Below are positions 1-6,027 of a DNA stretch of 12,812 bases, piece after piece; position 1 is the first letter of the stretch; every line of letters starts with the position of its first letter. The position numbers were made by a program, and so were the translations under genes. A model generated the notes under the pieces. It had not been told where the DNA came from, searched no databases, and was given only the letters and a program-made list of their open reading frames with translations. This DNA is from Clostridiales bacterium. GTDB taxonomy: Bacteria; Bacillota; Clostridia; Christensenellales; Aristaeellaceae. The stretch is from NCBI GenBank assembly GCA_004556395.1, contig SFHK01000068.1, positions 1 through 12,812 on the forward strand, given 5' to 3'.

Positions 1-1
1 T

Positions 2-1171
2 ATGGACGCGCCGTTTATAAAAATCCTCACTGGCGTTCGGCGCTGCGGCAAATCCACGATTCTGAAAATGATCATGGAGAAGCTGCGTGACGAGCGCGGC
101 ATTTTCGAGGAACAGATCGTCAGCTATCATTTTGACTCCATGGAATACGAGGATATGACGGCAAAACAGGTGTATCAGGAACTGAAGAGCCGGCTTTATC
201 CGAATGGGAAAACCTATTTTTTTATGGACGAGATTCAGGAAATTGACGGCTGGGAAAAGGTCGTCAATTCGCTGGCATCGGACTTTGATGTGGATCTTTA
301 TGTGATGGGTTCCAACTCCCGCATGATGTCCTCGGAGATTTCAACCTATCTGACAGGACGGTATATCGCTTTCCGCGTTTATACGCTCTCCTTCCGGGAG
401 TATCTGGCGTTTAAAAGCCGATATGCGCAGGTTGGCGACGTCCATGTTGAGCTTGCCAACTACATTCGTCTGGGCGGCTTTCCGGCCACGCATCTGCGCG
501 CCTACGGGCAGGATGAAGTCTACACGATCGTTCGAGACATCTACAATTCCACGATTTTTTCGGATATTGTAAGGCGGAATCAGGTGCGCAAGCTCGATCA
601 GCTGGAACGGGTCGTGCGGTACACGTTTGACAATGTCGGCAATACCTTCTCTGCCAAGACGATCTCGGACTATCTGAAGGCGGAGCATAGAGCGCTGGAC
701 AATGAAACGGTATACTGCTATCTTGAAAAGCTGGAAAAGGCGTATCTTCTGCATCGATGCGCGCGCTACGATCTTCAGAGGCGCGAAATTCTGAAAACGC
801 AGGAAAAATTTTATCTGGCCGATACGTCGCTCCGCTACAGCGTTCTCGCCTATAACGAGGATACCGTCGCGAGCAGTCTGGAAAACGTTGTTTATCTTGA
901 ATTGTGCCGTCGGGGCTATACCGTTTATATCGGCAAAACCGGAGACGGAGAAGTGGACTTTGTGGCGACTCGTCAAAACGAGAAAATCTACGTTCAGGTC
1001 ACGCAGCGTATTTCATCTGAAAAGACGGAGAAGCGCGAATACGAACGCCTGTTGGAGATTCGAGACAACTATCCGAAGTATGTCCTGCGCACGGATGCGT
1101 TCGCAGGCGGCAACTATGAGGGGATCCTTACCATGCACGTCGCGGATTTCCTGCTGAGCGATGTATACTAA
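2..1171 (+). CDS. AAA ATPase with C-terminal DUF4143 domain (5' end cut by window)
   Basis: P-loop ATPase of the AAA_14/DUF4143 group, common and often multi-copy in gut Bacillota; its cellular role is not established. Seen: Walker A GVRRCGKST (residues 11-19 of the visible part), Walker B ending FFMDEI with D76 and E77, a sensor-like GSNS at 103-106, and a C-terminal region in which E317, D319 (EVDF) and Q332 (VQV) fall in a pattern resembling the PD-(D/E)xK nuclease core. Family members normally have some 10-20 residues before the P-loop strand, and the first ATG lies at base 2 with no room for a ribosome site, so the true start is probably upstream of the window. The gene ends in TAA, just before a 13-bp inverted repeat and a convergent gene. 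Base composition is visibly less GC-rich than recA and the genes to the right (one sampled 60-base line is about 42% GC against about 58% in recA), which hints at acquisition. The family call is firm, the function unknown. Confidence 0.88.
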   Translation: MDAPFIKILTGVRRCGKSTILKMIMEKLRDERGIFEEQIVSYHFDSMEYEDMTAKQVYQELKSRLYPNGKTYFFMDEIQEIDGWEKVVNSLASDFDVDLYVMGSNSRMMSSEISTYLTGRYIAFRVYTLSFREYLAFKSRYAQVGDVHVELANYIRLGGFPATHLRAYGQDEVYTIVRDIYNSTIFSDIVRRNQVRKLDQLERVVRYTFDNVGNTFSAKTISDYLKAEHRALDNETVYCYLEKLEKAYLLHRCARYDLQRREILKTQEKFYLADTSLRYSVLAYNEDTVASSLENVVYLELCRRGYTVYIGKTGDGEVDFVATRQNEKIYVQVTQRISSEKTEKREYERLLEIRDNYPKYVLRTDAFAGGNYEGILTMHVADFLLSDVY

Positions 1172-1178
1172 GAAGGAA

Positions 1179-1215
1179 CCAACGGTCTGCCGCGAGAAAT
1201 CGGGCAGACCGTTGG
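1179..1215. terminator. 13-bp inverted repeat between convergent genes, probable bidirectional terminator
   Basis: CCAACGGTCTGCC (1179-1191) and GGCAGACCGTTGG (1203-1215) are perfect complements around an 11-base loop. The hairpin sits between the plus-strand ATPase stop (1171) and the minus-strand SGNH/recA unit (ending at 1226). On the minus strand it is followed by the pyrimidine-rich TTCCTTCTT, so it fits best as a terminator of the recA-SGNH transcript. On the plus strand no T-run follows, so termination there would be weaker. Confidence 0.7.
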
Positions 1216-1225
1216 CGCATGATGC

Positions 1226-1904
1226 TTATTTCGCGAGCGCGCGGTCGATGACGGCGGGCAGCTTTTCCAGAATGCGGTCGGCGATGGCCTGCATGCCGCG
1301 GTCGCCGGGGTGCGCGGCGGCAGGCCTTCATTTCCGCCATTTCGCCCAGATCGCTGATGCGCACGAACGCGGCGTTCAGCGTTTCCGCGGCGCGGCGGAG
1401 CGCGTCGTCCTTGGCTTCGTTCGGCCAGAATTCGTCGGTAACGAGGTATTCGGCCGTGTCGCCGCCGTAGAAGCGGGCGAGGGAGACGAGCGCTTCGGCG
1501 TAGTCGCCGTTTTTGAGAAGCTCGGGCGGCGTGTTTTCACCCAGACGGATGATCACCACGTGCGGCTTCCAGTTGCGCGCTTCGGCGGTGGGAAGCAGCG
1601 GCGCGTCGCCCGTCCAGAAATTACGCTCCCATGTCGCCTGCTGGACGATGGCGAAGTCCGCGTTCGGATAGGCTTTCTGAACGCCCGCCATCGTGCGGTG
1701 CACGTAGTCGTTTTCCTTCGCGGAGGCGGCCATGCCCCACTCGACGTTCCAGCCGATTTCGGGCTTCCGGCCGTGCAGGGTGATGGAATTGCCCACGAAC
1801 AGGATGCGCGGGCACGCGTCGACCCGGCCGGGGAAGTATGGGCCGCCGCGCAGCTGCTTTTCAGCCGCCACGGTGTTCTCGCGGGCGTAATCGGGTTTGT
1901 TCAT
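1226..1904 (-). pseudogene. SGNH/GDSL-type hydrolase, frameshifted near the C-terminus
   Basis: SGNH-fold esterase/hydrolase of unknown substrate. Seen: the nucleophile block ILFVGNSIT near residue 38 (GNS in place of GDS), the oxyanion-type block VIIRLGEN, and a C-terminal block HPGDRGM carrying the expected catalytic His. That last block is not in frame with the rest. The first frame reads through EMAEMKA (to 1323), while AAHPGDRGMQAIADRI and the natural TAA at 1226-1228 lie in another frame, so the switch falls at about 1313-1328. From memory of homologues, some eight residues normally lie between the two parts, so a short deletion not divisible by three is likely. Left uncorrected, the first frame runs on through the terminator hairpin into the ATPase 3' end, as junk. 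The start at 1904 has AAAGGA upstream and lies 27 bp after the recA stop, so the gene is co-transcribed with recA. It may be a real pseudogene or an assembly error. Confidence 0.72.
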
Positions 1905-1931
1905 GATGCTTTGATCCTTTCGGATGGGCGC

Positions 1932-3041
1932 TTACTCCTCGGTATCGTCCTCGTCCTCGTCGTCCTCTTCGTTTTCGATGCTGGTATCCATCGGCACCTC
2001 GATCATGCCGCCCGCGAACTCGTCGCGGATGCGCTTGTCGATCTCGGCGTAGAACTCCGGGTTCTCCTTCAGGTACTTCACGGTGTTCTCGCGGCCCTGA
2101 CCGATGCGGTTGCCGTTGTAGGAATACCACGCGCCGGCCTTTTTGATGATCTCGCGCTCGACGGCCAGCTCCAGCAGGCTGGAGGCCTGCGAGATACCCT
2201 CGCCGAAGATCATGTCCACGGTGCAGCTTCTGAACGGCGGCGCGACCTTGTTTTTGACGATCTTGATCTTGGTGCGGTTGCCGATGACGTTGCTGCCATC
2301 CTTGATCGGCTCGGACTTGCGAATGTCCATGCGCACGGAGGCGTAGAACTTCAGCGCCTTGCCGCCGGTGGTGACCTCGGGATTGCCGTACATCACGCCG
2401 ACCTTTTCGCGCAGCTGGTTGATGAAGATGGCCAGCGCGTTGGTCTTGGAGATGACGCCCGCCAGCTTGCGCAGCGCCTGGCTCATCAGACGCGCCTGCA
2501 GACCTACGTGGCTGTCGCCCATGTCGCCCTCGATTTCCTGCTTGGGAACCAGCGCGGCCACGGAGTCGATGACCACCACGTCGATCGCGCCGGAGCGCAC
2601 CAGCGCTTCGCAGATGTCCAGCGCCTGCTCGCCGTTGTCCGGCTGCGCGACGTACAGTTCGTCAATGTCCACGCCCAGCGCCTTGGCGTATACCGGGTCG
2701 AGCGCGTGCTCGGCGTCGATAAACGCGGCGGTGCCGCCGGCCTTCTGCGCCTCGGCCACCACGTGCAGCGCCACGGTGGTTTTACCGGAAGATTCCGGGC
2801 CGTAGATTTCGATGATGCGGCCGCGCGGCAGTCCGCCCACGCCCAGCGCCATGTCCAGCTGCAGACAGCCGGTGGAGATGACCTCCACGTTCATTTTTTC
2901 CGCGGCGTCGCCCAGCTTCATCACCGAGCCCTTGCCGAAGTCCTTTTCAATCTTGGAAAGCGCAACCTCAAGCGCGCGCTTGCGGTCGTCGCCGGTTCTC
3001 TGCTGAGCCGCGTTCTTGTCGGCCTTTTTCTCTGCAGCCAT
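1932..3041 (-). CDS. recA: Recombinase RecA
   Basis: ATP-dependent strand-exchange protein of homologous recombination and co-protease for LexA in the SOS response; cytoplasmic filament on single-stranded DNA. Seen in the 369 residues: Walker A GPESSGKT (81-88), catalytic E111 in AEHALDP, Walker B VVVIDS (155-160), the L1/L2 DNA-binding loops including FINQLREKVGVMYGNPE (about 206-222) with allosteric Q209, and a strongly acidic C-terminal tail (EEDDEDEDD). Length is normal for the family. ATGs also occur at 3047 and further upstream, but GGAGG at 3049-3053 gives a 7-base spacing only to the ATG at 3039-3041, so that start was chosen. It has its own promoter and an SOS box, and is followed by the frameshifted SGNH gene 27 bp downstream. 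Confidence 0.98.
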   Translation of the reverse strand: MAAEKKADKNAAQQRTGDDRKRALEVALSKIEKDFGKGSVMKLGDAAEKMNVEVISTGCLQLDMALGVGGLPRGRIIEIYGPESSGKTTVALHVVAEAQKAGGTAAFIDAEHALDPVYAKALGVDIDELYVAQPDNGEQALDICEALVRSGAIDVVVIDSVAALVPKQEIEGDMGDSHVGLQARLMSQALRKLAGVISKTNALAIFINQLREKVGVMYGNPEVTTGGKALKFYASVRMDIRKSEPIKDGSNVIGNRTKIKIVKNKVAPPFRSCTVDMIFGEGISQASSLLELAVEREIIKKAGAWYSYNGNRIGQGRENTVKYLKENPEFYAEIDKRIRDEFAGGMIEVPMDTSIENEEDDEDEDDTEE

Positions 3042-3073
3042 GTTCATTCCTCCGAAGATCATTTCTATGAATT

Positions 3074-3102
3074 ATTATAGCACGTATGTTCGATTATGAA
3101 AA
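3074..3102 (-). promoter_or_regulatory. recA promoter
   Basis: On the minus strand a perfect -10 TATAAT lies at 3079-3074, 17 bp after TTTTCA (3102-3097), which matches TTGACA at four of six positions. Transcription would start near 3067, about 25 nt before the recA start codon, with the GGAGG site in between. The -10 is firm and the -35 moderate. Confidence 0.75.
3079..3092 (-). promoter_or_regulatory. LexA (SOS) box in the recA promoter
   Basis: Minus-strand CGAACATACGTGCT fits the Bacillota LexA consensus CGAACRNRYGTTYG at all but two positions (G for T at position 12, T for G at position 14). It lies between the -35 and the -10 and touches the -10, where bound LexA would block RNA polymerase. 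This supports DNA-damage control of recA and the SGNH gene behind it. It is the only such site noticed in the window. Confidence 0.75.
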
Positions 3103-3108
3103 TCGAAC
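3088..3108. other. 8-bp inverted repeat between GH18 gene and recA
   Basis: GTTCGATT (3088-3095) and AATCGAAC (3101-3108) are perfect complements around ATGAA. It starts 7 bases after the GH18 stop codon and overlaps both the recA -35 region and the edge of the LexA box. No T-run follows on the minus strand, so it may be a weak terminator for the GH18 gene or an operator-like site; its CGAAC ends match LexA half-sites, but the spacing between them is not that of a LexA box. Confidence 0.5.
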
Positions 3109-3114
3109 GCCGCG

Positions 3115-4128
3115 TTATCTTTCGAGCGCGTCGGCGATGGATTTGAGCAGCGTGTGCGTCGAATCGCAGCCGTGCTCCCAGTACATGATGCCGAGCAGCC
3201 CCTTCGCCGTCAGGTATTCGCACTTCGCGCGCAGCGAGTCGGGGTCCTCATAGCTGATGAACGTGCTTCCATTGAACAGGTAGGGTGCGCGGGCGTCCTC
3301 GTCCCAGTAGCGCGTGAAGCCGTTTTTGTTTATGAAGCCCTGCACAAGCTCGGAATAGCCCGGGCCGCCCTGCCCCTTCGTCTGCGCTTCCTGCAGCATG
3401 CCGTGATTCACGTCCGGCACGCCGTCCCAGCGACGGGCATAGAACGCTGCGCCGATCACGATTTTCTCATATGGCACGCCGCCCTCGTGGAACATCTCCA
3501 CTACGTCGCGCGTGTTGCGCGCGGTTTCGTCGCCCTTCGTGGGATAAAGCGACGCGTGATGTCCGGCCTGCGAACAAAACCCGCTGCGCATGTCGTAGGT
3601 CATCAGCTGTACGTAATCGCAGATTTCCGCCACCCGCGGCATCTCTGTGCCCTCGATGAAATACTTCCCCGCGCCCGCCGCGATGGATACGATGCGCTCC
3701 GTCCCCAGCGCGTCGCGCAAAGCCTTGAGCAGAAGCGTGAAATTCTCCCTGTCGCGCGGATCGCAGTCAATGCCCGCAGAATTGTCGCAGGGATACTCCC
3801 AGTCAATGTCGATCCCGTCAAGCCCCGTCTTCTCCACGTATTCGCGGCACGACTCCGCAAACGCGCGCCGCCCCTCCTCCGTGAGCGCCATGGTCGAAAA
3901 CCCGCCCGCGCCCCATCCGCCCACGCTCAGAACCACCTTGAGAGAGGGATTGAACGCGCGAAGCGTGTGAATGTAGTCGATGTTCGTGAGCTGATGAGAA
4001 TCCAGAAGCCCGTCCTTCCCAACCAGCCCGAAGGCGATGTTCACGTGCGTAAGCCTTTTCGCGTCGTCCGGAGTAACGTTGATCAGCGCGCGGTTGACCA
4101 CATAGGCCAGAACGATGGGTTTCGTCAT
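3115..4128 (-). CDS. Glycoside hydrolase family 18 (chitinase-like), no signal peptide
   Basis: GH18 TIM-barrel enzyme acting on beta-1,4-linked N-acetylglucosamine (chitin oligomers or similar) through substrate-assisted catalysis. Seen in 337 residues: the SVGG motif at 68-71, the complete DxxDxDxE signature DGIDIDWEYP (104-113) with acid E111, QLMTYDMR on a later strand, and a final barrel-strand motif IMYWEHGCD with the conserved Trp. No signal peptide, anchor, LysM or carbohydrate-binding module is visible. The protein is the bare catalytic domain and probably cytoplasmic, so imported oligosaccharides are more likely substrates than polymer. The start has AAGGAGG eight bases upstream. 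No clear promoter was found before it: the repeat array begins about 65 bp upstream. Some GH18 relatives are spore-coat or peptidoglycan-related hydrolases, so the exact substrate is open. Confidence 0.92.
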   Translation of the reverse strand: MTKPIVLAYVVNRALINVTPDDAKRLTHVNIAFGLVGKDGLLDSHQLTNIDYIHTLRAFNPSLKVVLSVGGWGAGGFSTMALTEEGRRAFAESCREYVEKTGLDGIDIDWEYPCDNSAGIDCDPRDRENFTLLLKALRDALGTERIVSIAAGAGKYFIEGTEMPRVAEICDYVQLMTYDMRSGFCSQAGHHASLYPTKGDETARNTRDVVEMFHEGGVPYEKIVIGAAFYARRWDGVPDVNHGMLQEAQTKGQGGPGYSELVQGFINKNGFTRYWDEDARAPYLFNGSTFISYEDPDSLRAKCEYLTAKGLLGIMYWEHGCDSTHTLLKSIADALER

Positions 4129-4726
4129 GTGGAATACCTCCTTCGCTAAAATCGAACCGAGAAAAAAACAGTACGAGTGGGAATCTCAGCGCCCGTTTCG
4201 TCGGGAAACAAAATCCACGCCAGAATACCCCCGGGAGAGCGCGAGAGGGTGTGAACCCTCTCGCACCCGTCGCCCGAGGGGGTGTAGGGGAGCAGAGCGC
4301 CCCACGCTCGCGCCGTCGGAAACAAAAGCCTTCAAAAGGACAGCCTGCATCGTCGGGAACCAAAATCTCCACCAGAACAGCTCTGGGAGAGCGCGAGAGG
4401 GTCGCAACCCTCTCGCACCCCGTCCCCGAGGGGGTGTAGGGGAGCAGAGCGCCCCACGCCCGCATCGTCGGAAACCAAAATCCTCAAAAAATAGCCTGCA
4501 TCATCGAAAACCCCAATCCCCGCCAGACCAGCCCCGGGAGAGCGCGAGAGGGTGTGAACCCTCTCGCCCCCGTCCCCGAGGGGGTGTAGGGGAGCAGAGC
4601 GCCCCACGCCCGCATCGTCGGAAATGAAAACCTTCAAAAGAACAAACCTGCATCGTCGGAAACCAATCCCTCAAAAGAATAGCCCCCGGGAGAGCTCGAG
4701 AGGGCCGCAGCCATCTCGAACTTCCA

Positions 4727-4747
4727 ACGATTTCCGCAGGAAATCGT
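4727..4747. repeat. 9-bp hairpin inserted in repeat unit 4
   Basis: ACGATTTCC (4727-4735) and GGAAATCGT (4739-4747) pair perfectly around GCA. This segment follows the main repeat hairpin and an ACTTCCAA-type link, and is absent from units 1-3. The copy at the right end of the window carries a different hairpin at the same place, so the family seems modular. Confidence 0.7.
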
Positions 4748-4770
4748 CTCCTTCTCGCCGAGGGGGTGGA

Positions 4771-4810
4771 GGGCCGTCAGGCCCGGCGGCGGGGGAGCTT
4801 GCTCCCCCGC
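4771..4810. terminator. Paired hairpins just downstream of the isomerase stop
   Basis: GGGCC/GGCCC (4771-4775, 4780-4784; loop GTCA) and the stronger GCGGGGGAG/CTCCCCCGC (4789-4797, 4802-4810; loop CTTG) lie within 50 bp after the minus-strand isomerase stop. The 9-bp GC stem could stop or stabilise that transcript, but no T-run follows it, so an intrinsic terminator is only possible. They may instead be the end of the repeat array. Confidence 0.4.
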
Positions 4811-4819
4811 CCGCATGCG

Positions 4820-5722
4820 TCAAGCCTCTTCCCAGATGCGCCGTGCATTACTAATTCCTACGCCCGTGGCGTACCGCCCGTCCTCAAGCCCCTCGAACTC
4901 AATGGCGATGTCGCCGTCGTAGCCGGAGTGCTTGATGGTGCCGAGAATTTCGTAAATATCCAGATCGCCCTGCGCGAGAATCGCGCCGCGCAGATATTTG
5001 CCCGCCTTGGAGCGGAACCAGTGCCCGCCGCAGTCGAACTGCGTGGTGTCGCCGGGATCGCGCTTGCGGATGTAGAAGTCCTTCAGATGAATCATGCGCG
5101 TCAGCGGCGCCAGCGCCAGCGCGGCGGCAGAGGGATCCTCGTCCACGCAGATGATGTTGCCGGTGTCCAGCAGAAGGCCGTAGTTGTCGTCGTTCACGGC
5201 GTTCAGAATGCGCTCCACGCGGTCGCAGCCGTTGGCGAAGAAGCCGTGGTTCTCGATCAGCGTCATCACGCCCAGCTTCTTTGCGTGCTCAGTCACGCGC
5301 TTTGCGCTCTCGGCCAGCACGGGCAGCCAGCGGTCGAAGTCTTTCAGCGTGTTCTGATTCAGCGGACGGCGGAAGGCGGTCACGTCATGCCGCATGCGCG
5401 GAACGCCCAGCTCGGCGGCAATGTCCACGTGATGGCATACGCGCGCGATTTCCTTCTCCAGATCCTCGCCCTCCTTGCAGAAGTCGGCGAGCACGGAATA
5501 GTTCACCAGCGCCAGTCCCGCGTCCTTCGCGCGCTTTTTCACGGCGGCGATCTTCGCAAGGTCGATCTTGCCGGTCACTTCGTCGTCGAAGCGGAAGGCG
5601 AAGGGAACGAGCTCCATGCACTCCGCGCCGTACTTCGCCGCCCAGTCGATGGCTTCGTCCAGCGTGAGGATTCCATTTTCGATTTCGCGGTCCAGACAGT
5701 AGGAACTGATGCCGAGTCTCAT
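4820..5722 (-). CDS. Sugar phosphate isomerase/epimerase-like TIM-barrel protein
   Basis: Member of the AP-endonuclease-2/xylose-isomerase-like TIM-barrel superfamily, whose members isomerise or epimerise sugars, inosose or hydroxypyruvate-type compounds with a divalent metal. Seen in 300 residues: candidate metal ligands E157 (LIENHG), D186 (LLDTGN), H212 (MIHLKD) and E275 (IEFEG), in the order and spacing of the superfamily. The substrate cannot be read from sequence. The frame stays open upstream to 5887, but ATG 5722 has AAAGGAGAG about 10 bases before it and begins the conserved MRLGISSY strand, so the longer start was rejected. It is a single gene: a perfect promoter lies about 200 nt upstream, repeats follow downstream, and its long leader can fold (see leader entry). 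It is not adjacent to a kinase or dehydrogenase that would name the pathway. Confidence 0.87.
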   Translation of the reverse strand: MRLGISSYCLDREIENGILTLDEAIDWAAKYGAECMELVPFAFRFDDEVTGKIDLAKIAAVKKRAKDAGLALVNYSVLADFCKEGEDLEKEIARVCHHVDIAAELGVPRMRHDVTAFRRPLNQNTLKDFDRWLPVLAESAKRVTEHAKKLGVMTLIENHGFFANGCDRVERILNAVNDDNYGLLLDTGNIICVDEDPSAAALALAPLTRMIHLKDFYIRKRDPGDTTQFDCGGHWFRSKAGKYLRGAILAQGDLDIYEILGTIKHSGYDGDIAIEFEGLEDGRYATGVGISNARRIWEEA

Positions 5723-5761
5723 GTGATGATCTCTCCTTTTCGTTGATTTCAGGTGTGTTAA

Positions 5762-5919
5762 GGCGCTACCGCACAATTCGGCGGCGCGTCGGGCGACTTT
5801 TTTTTTCCGCCGTTTGCGGCATGCGAATTTCTCGATTTGCATCCGGCAAACCTTCGAAATTCGCATTTGCGTCTGACGAAAATCCATTTGACGGCCGAGC
5901 GCCCCATTTGTGCGGCGTT
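5762..5919 (-). promoter_or_regulatory. Long structured 5' leader of the isomerase gene, possible pseudoknot
   Basis: From the predicted start near 5919 the leader runs about 197 nt to the start codon. On the RNA (minus) strand CCGCACAA (5915-5908) can pair with TTGTGCGG (5776-5769), and GGCGCT (5903-5898) with AGCGCC (5767-5762). The order A-B-A'-B' is that of a pseudoknot. Between them an 11-bp stem, ATGCGAATTTC (5866-5856) with GAAATTCGCAT (5831-5821), holds an inner 5-bp hairpin TTTGC/GCAAA. An A-rich run follows at about 5800-5808. The paired elements begin a few bases after the transcription start and end about 20 bases before the ribosome site, as in a cis-regulatory RNA. It matches no riboswitch class that I recognise. 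The folding is inferred from base pairing only. Confidence 0.45.
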
Positions 5920-5925
5920 ACCTTA

Positions 5926-5954
5926 ATTATAACGGAATAGGGAAAATCTGTCAA
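5926..5954 (-). promoter_or_regulatory. Perfect consensus sigma-A promoter for the isomerase gene
   Basis: On the minus strand TTGACA (5954-5949), a 17-base spacer and TATAAT (5931-5926) match the consensus at all twelve positions. The start would be an A near 5919. It lies about 75 bp past the rarA stop codon and drives the isomerase with a leader of about 197 nt. Confidence 0.9.
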
Positions 5955-6004
5955 CAAAAACCCGCGCGTCTTTGCGAATACGGCAAAAGGCCGCGAAAGA
6001 AGCG

Positions 6005-6017
6005 CCGCCGGAGGCGG
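6005..6017 (-). terminator. Weak hairpin after rarA
   Basis: CCGCC and GGCGG pair around three bases, 11 bp after the rarA stop; on the minus strand the stem is followed by CGCTTCTTTC. It is a short stem with an interrupted T-run, so termination of the galM-GNAT-rarA transcript here is plausible but weak. Confidence 0.35.
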
Positions 6018-6027
6018 TTCGCGCCGG

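Larger units (their letters stand above)
4195..4817. repeat. Tandem array of four ~152-bp hairpin repeats (intergenic)
   Basis: This fills the 691 bp between the GH18 start and the isomerase stop and holds no credible gene. Unit starts (CGTCGG or CATCG) are near 4199, 4351, 4502 and 4654, a period of 151-152 bp. Each unit has an A-rich lead-in related to CATCGTCGGAAACC, then GGGAGAG and a 10-bp hairpin (4241-4264, 4393-4416, 4544-4567, 4696-4719) with loop GTGA or CGCA. In units 1-3 a C-rich/G-rich arm pair (CACCC...GGGTG type), GTAGGGGAGCAGAGCGCCCC and a second, shorter CATCGTCGG segment follow. Unit 4 is diverged. Hairpin arms covary: outer pair G-C in units 1-3 but T-A in unit 4, inner pair T-A in units 1-3 but C-G in unit 4. 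Both strands read open over long stretches only because the repeats are GC-rich. The nature of the family (REP/MITE-like) is inference. Confidence 0.9.

Noticed and set aside
1128..1325. C-terminal extension of the SGNH frame to 1128
   Set aside because: After the frameshift it reads through the real stop (1226-1228 in the other frame), the terminator hairpin and the ATPase 3' end, giving Arg-rich nonsense.
1161..3080. A 639-residue plus-strand frame opposite recA
   Set aside because: It is antisense to the unmistakable recA and SGNH genes and reads as His/Val/Ala/Arg-rich shadow protein without a family.
3154..4149. A 331-residue plus-strand frame opposite the GH18 gene
   Set aside because: It is the antisense shadow of a gene with a full catalytic signature, and has no domain or ribosome site of its own.
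3818..4627. Long open frames on both strands over the repeat array (minus 3818-4465, plus 4115-4627)
   Set aside because: They are translations of the tandem GC-rich repeats, with repeating peptide blocks, no ribosome site, and partial overlap with the GH18 gene.
4195..4817. The evenly spaced repeats as a CRISPR array
   Set aside because: The period is about 152 bp, the repeated parts are far longer than CRISPR repeats, there are no unique 30-40 bp spacers, and no cas gene is near.
5783..5808. Plus-strand intrinsic terminator at GTCGGGCGAC followed by nine T
   Set aside because: The stem would have a two-base loop, which cannot form, and no plus-strand gene ends there.
5723..5887. N-terminal extension of the isomerase to 5887
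   Set aside because: It would translate the leader with its inverted repeats and has no ribosome site; the ATG at 5722 has a good one and starts the conserved first strand.
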